Notes under the pieces: generated by a model | The model's input: only the letters and a program-made list of their open reading frames with translations | What the model was told of the DNA's origin: nothing | Databases searched by the model: none | Position numbers and translations under genes: made by a program | Assembly (NCBI GenBank): GCA_024404815.1 | Contig: JAKSPL010000004.1 | Location: forward strand, 1 to 64,000 | Source of the DNA: Oscillospiraceae bacterium | GTDB lineage: Bacteria > Bacillota > Clostridia > Oscillospirales > Ruminococcaceae | Length of the DNA stretch: 64,000 bases | Direction: 5' to 3' | Part shown: one piece after another, positions 28,694 through 38,081 of the stretch | Position numbering within the stretch: the stretch's first letter is position 1 | Layout: every line of letters begins with the position of its first letter

Positions 28694-29646
28694 AACTGCT
28701 TGGAATCGACACCAGCAACTATACGACTTCGTGTGCGCTGTTTGATACAGATTCTATGGAGATCATGCAGCAGAAGCAGCTTTTGCCCGTCCCAGAGGGA
28801 CAGGCAGGACTGCGGCAGAGCGATGCGGTGTTTCACCATGTCCGACAGCTTCCGACGCTGACGGAGCAGCTGCTCGCCGACTATGACGGCAGAATAGATG
28901 CGATGGGTGTATCGACACAGCCGCGCTCTGCGGAAGGCTCTTATATGCCGTGTTTTCTGGCAGGACAGGGTGCCGCGCGGATGCTCTCTGCGGCATTGCG
29001 CTGTCCGCTGCACGAAACCTCGCACCAGATGGGACATATCCTTGCGGCTCTTTATTCCGCAGACAGACTTTCGTGGTGTGAAGTCGGACACGCGCCGTTT
29101 CTGGCATTCCATGTCAGCGGCGGAACGACAGACTGCGTGCTTTGTACGCCTGACAAGGACAATGTGCTGAACATCGAGCCTGTTTCGCAGTCGCTCGATC
29201 TGAAAGCAGGGCAGGCGGTGGACAGAGTCGGACTGATGCTCGGACTGCAATTTCCGTGCGGTGTACAGCTCGAACAGCTTGCCATGCAGAGCAGCTCCGA
29301 AAAACACGCGAAAATTACGCTGAAAGACGGCTGCTGCTCGCTTTCGGGATTACAGAATCAATGTGAGGCAATGTGCAAAAAGGGCGATGCTCCTGCGGAC
29401 ATTGCACGCTATTGCCTGAATACGATTGCGGCGGCGATTGCCGAAATGACGAAAAATGCGGCGGAGAAAACGGGACAGACGGCTGTGCTGTATGCAGGCG
29501 GTGTGATGTCGGACAAGTTGATTCAGACAAAGCTTGCGGCATTGCCGTTTGATACGGCGTTTGCACAGCCTGCGTTTTCCTGTGACAATGCAGCGGGCAT
29601 TGCGATCTACGCCGCGATTCAGGAGAAACATTCATGTCAATTTTAA
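28690..29646 (+). CDS. TsaD/Kae1 (peptidase M22) paralog
   Basis: 318 aa ASKHA-fold protein of the TsaD family: GIDTSNYTTS at the N-terminus, metal motif H108xxxH112 in HETSHQMGH, and VSGGTTD. The true TsaD makes the tRNA t6A modification; this copy, set between nusB and xseA, is probably a paralog and not the housekeeping TsaD. The N- and C-terminal parts are divergent from classical TsaD. Function not established. Confidence 0.85.
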   Translation: MKLLGIDTSNYTTSCALFDTDSMEIMQQKQLLPVPEGQAGLRQSDAVFHHVRQLPTLTEQLLADYDGRIDAMGVSTQPRSAEGSYMPCFLAGQGAARMLSAALRCPLHETSHQMGHILAALYSADRLSWCEVGHAPFLAFHVSGGTTDCVLCTPDKDNVLNIEPVSQSLDLKAGQAVDRVGLMLGLQFPCGVQLEQLAMQSSSEKHAKITLKDGCCSLSGLQNQCEAMCKKGDAPADIARYCLNTIAAAIAEMTKNAAEKTGQTAVLYAGGVMSDKLIQTKLAALPFDTAFAQPAFSCDNAAGIAIYAAIQEKHSCQF

Positions 29647-30848
29647 CGGTCAGCCAGCTGAACCGCTATGTGGCGATGCAGTTTCAGTCGGATGCCAGAC
29701 TGCGGATGGTGCTGGTGCGCGGAGAGATTTCCAATTTCCGCTGTCAGTTCAGTTCGGGACATTGCTATTTCTCGATCTGCGATGAAGACGCAAAAATCAC
29801 CGCAGTTATGTTCCGTTCCCACGCGGCAAGGCTGAAATACAAGCCCGAGGACGGGATGCACGTCATCGTGCAGGCGGCTGTGACGCTCTATGAGCCGAAT
29901 GGCAGCTATCAGCTGAATGTGACGGATATGCAGCCCGATGGTGTCGGCGCACAGGCACTCGCGCTGAAACAGCGGCGTGAAAAGCTCGCAAAGCTCGGAT
30001 ATTTCGATGCAGAGCGAAAGCGTCCCGTACCGCCCCTGCCGCAGAAGATTGGTATTGTCACCTCGGCAAGCGGCGCGGCAAAGCACGATATGCTGCAAAT
30101 TCTGGAACGCAGATACCCCCTTGCGGCGGTCTGTGTCTATCCGTGTCTTGTACAGGGCGATCAGGCACCGCAGTCGATCGCGGAAGCATTGACGATCGCA
30201 GGGCAGGACGGCTGTGATGTGATCCTGATGGGGCGCGGCGGCGGCTCCGCAGAGGACTTGTCCGCGTTTCAGGAGGAAATTGTCGCACACGCGGTCTACA
30301 ATTCCCCTGTGCCTGTCATCAGCGCGGTCGGACACGAAACCGACCATTGCATTGCGGACGAGGTCGCAGATCTGCGTGCCCCGACACCGTCAGCAGCGGC
30401 AGAACTCGCGGTTCCCGACATTCGTGCGCTGATGCAGAATGCAGAGCTGTACCGCAAACGGCTGGATGCCGCATTTACTGAGATTTTCGAACAAAAACAG
30501 GCACAGCTCGAACGCCTTTCTGCCCGTCTGGAAATGCAGGCGGTCGGCAGACAGGTGGAGATTCAACAGGAGCGGTTTTCTTCGCTGGAACGCCGTTTTC
30601 ATGCTGCAATGGAACGACTGCTCGCAGAGCGTCAGCAGGCATGGCAAATGCTCTGCGGACGGCTCGAAACGGTCAGCCCTGTTGCCATTTTGCAGCGCGG
30701 CTATTCGCTTGTTTATGATACAGACGGCACGCTGATCCATTCGGCAGAAGCCGTAAAACCCGATGACACGTTGCAAATCCGCTTTGCGCAGGGAAGCTGT
30801 ACGGCGGTCGTAACGGCGGTACAGTCGGAGGAGGAACACACCCGATGA
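29634..30848 (+). CDS. xseA: Exodeoxyribonuclease VII large subunit
   Basis: 404 aa. N-terminal OB fold (about 1-100, ending GMHVIVQAAVTLYEPNGSYQ), the catalytic core GIVTSASGAAKHD, GRGGGSAEDL, AVGHETDHCIAD and a coiled coil. Degrades single-stranded DNA with XseB. Overlaps both neighbours. Confidence 0.95.
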   Translation: MSILTVSQLNRYVAMQFQSDARLRMVLVRGEISNFRCQFSSGHCYFSICDEDAKITAVMFRSHAARLKYKPEDGMHVIVQAAVTLYEPNGSYQLNVTDMQPDGVGAQALALKQRREKLAKLGYFDAERKRPVPPLPQKIGIVTSASGAAKHDMLQILERRYPLAAVCVYPCLVQGDQAPQSIAEALTIAGQDGCDVILMGRGGGSAEDLSAFQEEIVAHAVYNSPVPVISAVGHETDHCIADEVADLRAPTPSAAAELAVPDIRALMQNAELYRKRLDAAFTEIFEQKQAQLERLSARLEMQAVGRQVEIQQERFSSLERRFHAAMERLLAERQQAWQMLCGRLETVSPVAILQRGYSLVYDTDGTLIHSAEAVKPDDTLQIRFAQGSCTAVVTAVQSEEEHTR

Positions 30849-31033
30849 AATTTGAAGAAGGCATGAAAAAGCTCTCGGAAATCACCGAGCAGCTCGAAAA
30901 AGGCGGACTTTCGCTCGAGGAGGCAGTCGCGCTCTACGGCGACGGCGCGAAACTCGCGGCGGAATGCAAGGCAGAGCTGGAACAGGCAAAGCTGACCGTC
31001 ACGGAATATACGAAAAAAACGGAAACGGAGTGA
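30845..31033 (+). CDS. xseB: Exodeoxyribonuclease VII small subunit
   Basis: 62 aa helical hairpin with the family start FEEGMKKLSEITEQLEKGGLSLEEAV. ATG overlaps the xseA stop. Full length for the family. Confidence 0.93.
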   Translation: MKFEEGMKKLSEITEQLEKGGLSLEEAVALYGDGAKLAAECKAELEQAKLTVTEYTKKTETE

Positions 31034-31040
31034 GGATATC

Positions 31041-31934
31041 ATGTTGCAGGATGCTATGAAGGCACAGATGCAGGCGGATATCAAGCTGATTGAAGATACC
31101 TTGGAGGCATTGCTGCCACCGAAAACGGACTGCGCCCAGCGGAAACTGCTGGATGCGGTGTGCTACTCTCTGGAGGCAGGCGGCAAGCGCATCCGTCCGA
31201 TGCTGGCACTCGAATTCTGCCGTATCTGCGGCGGAACTGACGATATGATCCTTCCTGCGGCGTGTGCGCTGGAACTTTATCACACCTCCACGCTGATCCA
31301 CGATGATCTCCCCGAAATGGACGATGATGCGCTCCGCAGAGGAAAGCCCTCCTGCCATATTGCCTACGGAACAGCGACTGCGCTTCTCGCAGGCGATACG
31401 ATGATGATGATGCCGTTTGCGTGGATCGCAGACAGCAAATCTATCGACGATACGCGGAAGATCGCATTGGTCAGGGAGCTTGCAAAGGCAGGCGGACTCT
31501 ATGGCGCGTGCGGCGGTCAGCAGATCGACCTCCAGAACGAAAAACGCACAGATGTGACGCTTTCGGAGCTGGAGGAGATGTATTCCTACAAGACGGGTGC
31601 GCTGATCATCGCGGCGTGCAGAATGGGCTGCATCGCGGCAGGTGCGGACGCAGTAACGCTTGCGGCGGCGGAAAGCTATGCACAGAAAATCGGTCTGGCA
31701 TTCCAGATCGTCGATGATATTCTGGATGTAACGGCGGATGAAGCGGCACTCGGCAAGCCGATCGGCAGCGACATCGCGCAGAATAAAAATACGTTTGTCA
31801 GTCTTTACGGACTGGAAAATGCGAAGGCAAAGGCGGCACAGCTTACAAATGAAGCCCTTGCACTGTTGGAACAATTCCCGAAATCCGAGTTTTTGCGCGG
31901 CTTGACGGAGTTCCTGCTGTCACGGCAGTTCTGA
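31041..31934 (+). CDS. ispA: Polyprenyl (farnesyl) diphosphate synthase
   Basis: 297 aa. First Asp-rich motif DDLPEMDDD and second DDILD bind Mg-diphosphate; GGKRIRPML sits in the allyl/IPP site. The gene is followed by dxs, so the first and a later step of isoprenoid synthesis are linked. Confidence 0.93.
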   Translation: MLQDAMKAQMQADIKLIEDTLEALLPPKTDCAQRKLLDAVCYSLEAGGKRIRPMLALEFCRICGGTDDMILPAACALELYHTSTLIHDDLPEMDDDALRRGKPSCHIAYGTATALLAGDTMMMMPFAWIADSKSIDDTRKIALVRELAKAGGLYGACGGQQIDLQNEKRTDVTLSELEEMYSYKTGALIIAACRMGCIAAGADAVTLAAAESYAQKIGLAFQIVDDILDVTADEAALGKPIGSDIAQNKNTFVSLYGLENAKAKAAQLTNEALALLEQFPKSEFLRGLTEFLLSRQF

Positions 31935-31961
31935 CGGAAATCTTTTCGCATGGAGTAAAAA

Positions 31962-33842
31962 ATGAGTAAGGAAAATTTCATTGACGCGGCTGGAGATGTA
32001 TCTCTGGAACAGATGCAGCTCCCGGAGGACCTTGCAGGGCTGAACATAGCAGAATGCAAGCTGTTATGTGAAAAAATCCGCGAGCTGCTGATCAATACAG
32101 TCACCACAACGGGTGGCCATCTGGCATCGAATCTCGGCGTGGTGGAACTGACACTTGCCCTGCACAGGCAGTTCCATTCTCCTGACGACCGTATTGTCTG
32201 GGACGTCGGGCATCAGGCATATGTCCACAAGATCCTGACGGGCCGCTGTGACCGTTTTGCAACGATTCGGCAGGAGGGCGGTCTGGCAGGCTTCCCGAAA
32301 CCCTGCGAATCACCGCATGATGCCTTTGTCACAGGCCACAGCAGTACGGCTGTATCCGCCGCCTGCGGTATCGCAGAGGCATTCCGCATTCAGGGCAGTC
32401 CGAACTATGCGGTCGCAGTCGTTGGTGACGGTGCCGCAACGGGCGGAATGTTCTTCGAGGGACTCAACAACGGCGGAAAAACACGCAGCAATCTCATTGT
32501 CATTCTCAACGACAACGAGTGCGCGATTTCCAAAAATGTCGGCGCAGTAGCGAAATATCTCGCAGATATGCGTTCCAGCAAAGGCTATGTCCAGACGAAG
32601 TGGGCGGTGGAACGTGCCCTCGGCAAAACCCCCGTCATCGGCAAGCCGATCGCAGGGGTGTTGAAGAATACCAAGGACAAGCTGCGCCAGAATATCGAAC
32701 AGACAACGATGTTTGAGGACATGGGATTTGTGTACCTCGGCCCGATCGACGGTCACGACGTCGAGGAACTGGACGAGGCACTTGCCGTTGCGAAAAGCTA
32801 TCATCGTCCGGTGCTGGTCCATGTGCGGACAATCAAGGGCAAAGGCTACGCGCCCGCCGAAGCAAACCCCGGTGAGTATCATGGAATTCCGCGTATTGAC
32901 GTTGAATCCAAGAATCCGGAGATTTCGACCGATGAGTGCTATTCGACCGTATTCGGCAGAGAATTGGTGCGGCTCGCAAAGGAAGATAAGCGCATCTGCG
33001 CGGTGACGGCGGCGATGAAATACGGCACAGGACTGCAATTTTTCGGCGCGGCATATCCGCAGCGATTCTTCGATGTGGGCATCGCCGAACAACACGCCGT
33101 AACATTCAGCGGCGGACTGGCAACACAGGGACTGATTCCTGTTTTTGCCGTGTATTCAACATTTTTACAGCGCTCGTATGACCAGCTCCTGCACGATATT
33201 TCTATTGCAGGACTGCATATGGTGCTGGGTGTGGACCGTGCAGGCATCGTTGGTGAGGACGGCGAAACGCATCAGGGCGTTTTCGATGTGCCGATGCTGA
33301 CTGCAATTCCACATATCTGCGTGTATTCTCCTGCAACCTACGAGGAACTGGTGCTCTGCCTGCGAAAAGCGGTGCAGCAGGACAAGGGACTGTCGGCGGT
33401 GCGTTATCCGCGCGGACACGCCCCGAAATACACACTCGGAACGAAAGCAAATACGAACTTTACACACATTCAGGGCGAGAAAACGCTGCTTGTGACATAC
33501 GGAAGAATTACTGCGGAAGTCGGCAAAGCGGCTGATGCCCTTCGGACGGACGGTATCTCCTGCGGTGTGTTGCAGCTGACAACCATCTGGCCGTTGGATG
33601 ACGCGGTACTGGAAATTGCGAAAGAGTACGAAAATGTGTACTTTTTCGAGGAGGGCGATGAGGTCGGCGGCATCGGAGAAAAACTCGCAGGGATGCTGCT
33701 GGAATCGGGCTACCGCGGAAATTATCGTCACAACGCGGTTCACGGATTCGTTCATCATGCGAGCGTGGAGCGGTGTCTGGAAAAGGTCGGACTGACCGCT
33801 TCGGAAATTGTCAAATTTGTAAAGGAACAGCACAATGGGTGA
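31962..33842 (+). CDS. dxs: 1-deoxy-D-xylulose-5-phosphate synthase
   Basis: 626 aa TPP enzyme joining pyruvate and glyceraldehyde-3-phosphate, first step of the MEP pathway. Marks: GGHLASNLGVVELT, TPP motif GDGAATGGMFFEGLNN, FDVGIAEQHAVTF and DRAGIVGEDGETHQG. Overlaps the next gene by 8 bp. Confidence 0.97.
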   Translation: MSKENFIDAAGDVSLEQMQLPEDLAGLNIAECKLLCEKIRELLINTVTTTGGHLASNLGVVELTLALHRQFHSPDDRIVWDVGHQAYVHKILTGRCDRFATIRQEGGLAGFPKPCESPHDAFVTGHSSTAVSAACGIAEAFRIQGSPNYAVAVVGDGAATGGMFFEGLNNGGKTRSNLIVILNDNECAISKNVGAVAKYLADMRSSKGYVQTKWAVERALGKTPVIGKPIAGVLKNTKDKLRQNIEQTTMFEDMGFVYLGPIDGHDVEELDEALAVAKSYHRPVLVHVRTIKGKGYAPAEANPGEYHGIPRIDVESKNPEISTDECYSTVFGRELVRLAKEDKRICAVTAAMKYGTGLQFFGAAYPQRFFDVGIAEQHAVTFSGGLATQGLIPVFAVYSTFLQRSYDQLLHDISIAGLHMVLGVDRAGIVGEDGETHQGVFDVPMLTAIPHICVYSPATYEELVLCLRKAVQQDKGLSAVRYPRGHAPKYTLGTKANTNFTHIQGEKTLLVTYGRITAEVGKAADALRTDGISCGVLQLTTIWPLDDAVLEIAKEYENVYFFEEGDEVGGIGEKLAGMLLESGYRGNYRHNAVHGFVHHASVERCLEKVGLTASEIVKFVKEQHNG

Positions 33843-34563
33843 ACGACTGGATACAGCGCTTGTCACACGCGGACTCTGCACCACGAGAAATCGTGCAAAA
33901 ACGTCGATTGCAGATGGAAATGTCACAGTAAACGGACTGGTCTGCATGAAGCCGTCGCAGAGCGTTTCGGATGACGATGTGCTGAAAGTGACGCAGCCGC
34001 TGCCTTTTGTCGGGCGCGGCGGATTGAAGCTTGCGTTCGCATTGTCGGAGTTTCGGCTGTCGGTCGAAGGGCTTTCCTGTCTGGATATCGGCGCATCGAC
34101 GGGCGGATTTACGGACTGTATGCTGCAAAACGGCGCGGCGCACGTTCTCGCGGTCGATGTGGGACACGATCAACTTGCACCAGAATTGCGAGCAGATGCG
34201 CGTGTTACAGCACTCGATGGCATGGATATCCGCAATCTCCCGACGGATACGGAGGGACTCCCTGCGGCGTTTGCGGCGTGTGATGCTTCCTTTATCTCGT
34301 TAAAATATATACTTCCTGTTCTTCCACCGCTTCTTTCTGACCATGCAAAGGCGGTTATGCTCGTAAAACCGCAGTTTGAAGCAGGTCGGAGTGCTGTCGG
34401 AAAGAACGGAATAGTGCGTGATGCAAAGGTTCGCGCAAAAGTGTTGCGTGAAATTCGGGACGCGGCGGCGGCGGTCGGACTATTGCCGCTGGCTGACTGT
34501 GAATCGCCTGTCAAAGGCGGCAGCGGAAACACGGAATTCTTGCTGTTACTTGAAAAACAATGA
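33835..34563 (+). CDS. TlyA-family rRNA 2'-O-methyltransferase
   Basis: 242 aa. S4 RNA-binding domain (about 4-60; LDTALVTRGLCTTRNRAKTS) followed by an FtsJ-like methyltransferase with the SAM loop DIGASTGGFTDCML. TlyA methylates 16S and 23S rRNA; some homologs are called haemolysins. Confidence 0.9.
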   Translation: MGERLDTALVTRGLCTTRNRAKTSIADGNVTVNGLVCMKPSQSVSDDDVLKVTQPLPFVGRGGLKLAFALSEFRLSVEGLSCLDIGASTGGFTDCMLQNGAAHVLAVDVGHDQLAPELRADARVTALDGMDIRNLPTDTEGLPAAFAACDASFISLKYILPVLPPLLSDHAKAVMLVKPQFEAGRSAVGKNGIVRDAKVRAKVLREIRDAAAAVGLLPLADCESPVKGGSGNTEFLLLLEKQ

Positions 34564-34572
34564 GGTGACAAT

Positions 34573-35028
34573 ATGGAACATTCAGAAAAAGCACAGGAAT
34601 TATTCGCTTGTGGATATCATTGTTCACAGGCAGTTTTTGCAGAATTTGCTGAGGAAATGGGACTGGATAAAGACACTGCGCTGAAAATCGGCGGCAGTTT
34701 TGGCGGCGGTATGCGCAAGGGCGAAGTCTGCGGTGCCTGCACAGGCGCACTCATGGCGATCGGTCTGAAATATGGTCAGTTTGACATTGCCGATGCAGAC
34801 AGCCGTGCGCTGACCGACAAACTGACGATTGCGTTTTTGGACGCATTTGCGAAAGAAAACGGCTCATATCTCTGTCGCGAACTGCTGGGGTATAATTTCG
34901 CTGTCCCCGAGGAGTTTGAAGCGGCAAAGCAGGCAGGCATCTGCAAAGAGAAATGTCCGAAAATGGTCGCATCTGCGGCTAAAATACTAGACAAAATATT
35001 TGCGGAGAACAACAATTCCGCCGAGTGA
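34573..35028 (+). CDS. C_GCAxxG_C_C family redox-type protein
   Basis: 151 aa. The family cysteines are all present: C13 and C18 in FACGYHCSQAVFAEF, CGACTGALMAIG, a Cys in YLCRELLG and ICKEKCPK. Family members are thought to bind metal or act in electron transfer, but the role is unknown. Its position between tlyA and nadK breaks an otherwise common gene order. Confidence 0.88.
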   Translation: MEHSEKAQELFACGYHCSQAVFAEFAEEMGLDKDTALKIGGSFGGGMRKGEVCGACTGALMAIGLKYGQFDIADADSRALTDKLTIAFLDAFAKENGSYLCRELLGYNFAVPEEFEAAKQAGICKEKCPKMVASAAKILDKIFAENNNSAE

Positions 35029-35038
35029 GGTTTCATGC

Positions 35039-35914
35039 ATGAAAATTGTCATTTGCCCGAATCTGGACAAGAAAAATGCCTATCAGACGGCGGTTTCGGC
35101 TTGCGAGCGGCTCCATGCCCATGCGGATGTTCTGCTCTGCATGGAGCAGTCGTTTGCAGAACGGTTCGGAAATCTCGAATATGTGCGCTTTTTGCCGAAG
35201 TCTGAACTGTTTGCCGATGCTGACTTTGCCGTAGCAATCGGCGGTGACGGTACGATTTTACGCGCAGCTTCTGAGATTTTCCAAAAACCGAAAGTGAAGC
35301 TGGTCGGCATTAACACGGGCAGACTTGGATTTCTGGCGGCGTTCGAGGCGAATGAACTGGAATTGCTCGAACAGATGTTCACGGGTGAATACGCCATCAG
35401 CGAGCGAATGGTGCTGCAAATGGCGGTCGAGGACGGCGCACACAGCGGCGGTCAGTCTTATGCCGTCAATGATATCTATGCCTCGCGACTCGGCGGCCGC
35501 ATCTGCGATTTTTCCGTATTTGTGGACGAATCGCTGATCGGTACGTTTCGCGCAGACGGCATCATTTTTTCAACACCGACCGGCTCTACGGCATACGCGC
35601 TGTCGGCAGGTGGACCTGTCATGGAGCCGGATCTGTCGCTGATCGAGATGAATCTGATTTGTCCGCATTCGCTGTTTGCACGACCGATGCTCTTTGCGCC
35701 GCAGCGGAAAATTCGCGTAAAATACAGCGTTTCGGGTGACAGCGGTCTGATCGTTCATGTGGACGGCAGCGAGGAGGTCACGCTGCATGGCGAGCAATCG
35801 TTTGTGGTAACGGCGGCGGCGGAGCGCGTTCCGTTTGTAAATTGCAAGGGCAGCGCGTTTTACGATGCTCTCAACGGCAAGCTCATGCGTCCGATCAAAG
35901 GCTTGTCTGATTGA
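35039..35914 (+). CDS. nadK: NAD kinase
   Basis: 291 aa. GGDGT at residues 68-72 is the ATP/NAD motif; NTGRLGFLA and the C-terminal GSTAYALSAGGPV are also present. ATG 35039 is chosen over a start at 35000 that overlaps the previous gene. Confidence 0.95.
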   Translation: MKIVICPNLDKKNAYQTAVSACERLHAHADVLLCMEQSFAERFGNLEYVRFLPKSELFADADFAVAIGGDGTILRAASEIFQKPKVKLVGINTGRLGFLAAFEANELELLEQMFTGEYAISERMVLQMAVEDGAHSGGQSYAVNDIYASRLGGRICDFSVFVDESLIGTFRADGIIFSTPTGSTAYALSAGGPVMEPDLSLIEMNLICPHSLFARPMLFAPQRKIRVKYSVSGDSGLIVHVDGSEEVTLHGEQSFVVTAAAERVPFVNCKGSAFYDALNGKLMRPIKGLSD

Positions 35915-35930
35915 TGAAAGGGGCGTATTT

Positions 35931-36365
35931 ATGTCGAATCCAAGACACAAAGCGATTTTGCGCCTGATTGCCGAGCATGAGATCGGAACGCAGGAAATGC
36001 TGCGCGAGATGTTGAATGCAGATGGGTATGATGTTACGCAAGCGACGATCTCACGCGATATTCACCAGTTGAAACTGCGGAAGGTGCGCGGTCGAAACGG
36101 TTCGAAATATGCGCGTGCGACAGTCAGCGATGCGCCGTCAAAACTGCTCGAAGATGTGGTCTGCAAAGTCGATTTTGCAATGAATACGGTTGTTTTGCAA
36201 TGCCATTCGGGTACGGCGCAAGCGGCGGCGGCGGTGTTGGACGGCATGAATCTGCCTGATGTGGTCGGCTCGATCGCAGGCGATGACACGATTTTTCTTC
36301 TGGCACGGTCGGAGGATACGGCGCGTTCACTCGTGCAGACTTTACAGGAACAGATTTTTGGATAA
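35931..36365 (+). CDS. argR: Arginine repressor
   Basis: 144 aa. Winged HTH (about 5-65) with QATISRDIHQLKLRKV, and the C-terminal arginine-binding, hexamer-forming domain with GTAQAAAAVLDGMN and GSIAGDDTIFLLAR. GAAAGGGG precedes ATG 35931. Conserved neighbour of recN. Confidence 0.95.
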   Translation: MSNPRHKAILRLIAEHEIGTQEMLREMLNADGYDVTQATISRDIHQLKLRKVRGRNGSKYARATVSDAPSKLLEDVVCKVDFAMNTVVLQCHSGTAQAAAAVLDGMNLPDVVGSIAGDDTIFLLARSEDTARSLVQTLQEQIFG

Positions 36366-36410
36366 TAACGGAAATACGTTGAATTCGATATATCGGCGGA
36401 GATACAATTC

Positions 36411-38066
36411 ATGTTACAGGAATTATCAATTCAGAATCTCGCGGTGATTTCCGAAGCGGAGATTCCGCTGGCACAGGGCTTGAATGTCTTTACAGGCGAA
36501 ACCGGCGCAGGTAAGTCGATTTTGATACATGGTATTCAGGCGGTGCTGGGACAGCGTGTCTATAAAGACATTGTGCGGACAGGCTGTAAAAAAGCAAGCA
36601 TTACCGCACGTTTTTCGCCTGTCAGCGAGGAAACCAGAGAACTGCTCGCAGAGAATGGAATTGTATGCGAGGATGATGAACTCTTTCTCACGCGTGAGAT
36701 TTCCGCAGACGGCGGCAGTACAGGCAGACTGAATGGAAAAGCCGTACCTGTGTCGCTTTTGCGCGATCTGGGCGAAACTTTGGTCAATATTCACGGACAG
36801 CACGACAATCAGATTTTACTTCGCCCTGAGCGACATTTGGATGTGCTGGATCGTTTCGGCGAGGACGATTCGCTCCTCTGTGCTTATCGGGAGCAGTTTG
36901 CCGCGTTGCAGAATACAGCGCGTGAACTCGGCGCGTTACAAAGATCTGAGCAACAGAAAATGTCGCGTTTGCGTGAATTACAGACGATTATCAGCGAAAT
37001 TGGAGAATTGGATCCACAGCCGCAGGAGGATGTGCAGTTGGAGGCGCAGTATCGTGCCGCAACGACCGCGCAGGCTTCGGGCGAGCAGGCAGATCAGATT
37101 TGCGACCTGCTGACGGACGGCGAGGAAAACATCTCTGATTCTCTCGCAAATGCGTGTGTTCAGTTGTCAGAGATGGCGCGGAATCTTCCCGAAGTACAGG
37201 GACTGTCCGATCGCCTGAAAGCAGTAAATATTGAACTCCGCGACATTGCGGATGAGCTTGCGGTCTACGGCGGCAGCGGATTGTCCCCTGCGGAATTTCA
37301 GCGGCTGTCCGATCGCCGAAACGCGGTGAATACCATTGCGTTAAAATATCATACGGATGCGGACGGCTTGCGGGAACTGTTCGAACAGTCCGCAAAAGAA
37401 GTGGAATCCATCGAAAACAGCAGCGAACATATCCGTATGCTCACAGAGAAAAAACAGCAGTTACTGCATAAAGTCACGGAACTTGCACGAAAACTGACTG
37501 CTCATCGAAAAGAACTGGCAGAACAGTTTTCCTCGCGTGTCGGGGAGGAACTTGCCTTTCTGGATATGCCGCGCGTGCAATTAGTTGTTGATTTAACGCA
37601 GGGAAAGCTGACGCCGAACGGCATGGATAAGGCGGAATTTCTGATTTCCGCGAATGTCGGAGAGCCGCCGAAGCCGATTGCGCAAATCGCGTCGGGCGGC
37701 GAGTTGTCGCGCATGATGCTTGCGCTCAAAGCGGTCATTGCGAAGCGCGACGCCATTCCCACGCTGATTTTCGATGAAATTGACACGGGTGTCAGCGGCA
37801 GGGCTGCACAGAAAATCGGAAAAAAACTGCGCGAACTCGGCTCTCATCATCAGGTGCTGTGCGTGACGCATCTCTCGCAGCTCGCGGTACAGGCGCAGCA
37901 TCATCTCCTCATCGAAAAGCACAGCGACGAAACCTCCACAAAAACGCAGGTTTCAGTGCTGGACGAGCAGGGGAGAATCGCAGAAATTGCAAGAATTATG
38001 GGCGGAGCAGATCCGTCTGAGCTGATGCTGCAAACGGCGGCAGAGGCACTCAAAGAATGTCAGTGA
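36411..38066 (+). CDS. recN: DNA repair protein RecN
   Basis: 551 aa SMC-like ATPase. Walker A GETGAGKS at residues 29-36, GQHDNQ, a central coiled coil (about 150-370), signature ASGGELSRMMLAL and Walker B TLIFDEIDTG. Holds DNA ends during double-strand break repair. Confidence 0.96.
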   Translation: MLQELSIQNLAVISEAEIPLAQGLNVFTGETGAGKSILIHGIQAVLGQRVYKDIVRTGCKKASITARFSPVSEETRELLAENGIVCEDDELFLTREISADGGSTGRLNGKAVPVSLLRDLGETLVNIHGQHDNQILLRPERHLDVLDRFGEDDSLLCAYREQFAALQNTARELGALQRSEQQKMSRLRELQTIISEIGELDPQPQEDVQLEAQYRAATTAQASGEQADQICDLLTDGEENISDSLANACVQLSEMARNLPEVQGLSDRLKAVNIELRDIADELAVYGGSGLSPAEFQRLSDRRNAVNTIALKYHTDADGLRELFEQSAKEVESIENSSEHIRMLTEKKQQLLHKVTELARKLTAHRKELAEQFSSRVGEELAFLDMPRVQLVVDLTQGKLTPNGMDKAEFLISANVGEPPKPIAQIASGGELSRMMLALKAVIAKRDAIPTLIFDEIDTGVSGRAAQKIGKKLRELGSHHQVLCVTHLSQLAVQAQHHLLIEKHSDETSTKTQVSVLDEQGRIAEIARIMGGADPSELMLQTAAEALKECQ

Positions 38067-38081
38067 ATGGAGGCGAAACCC

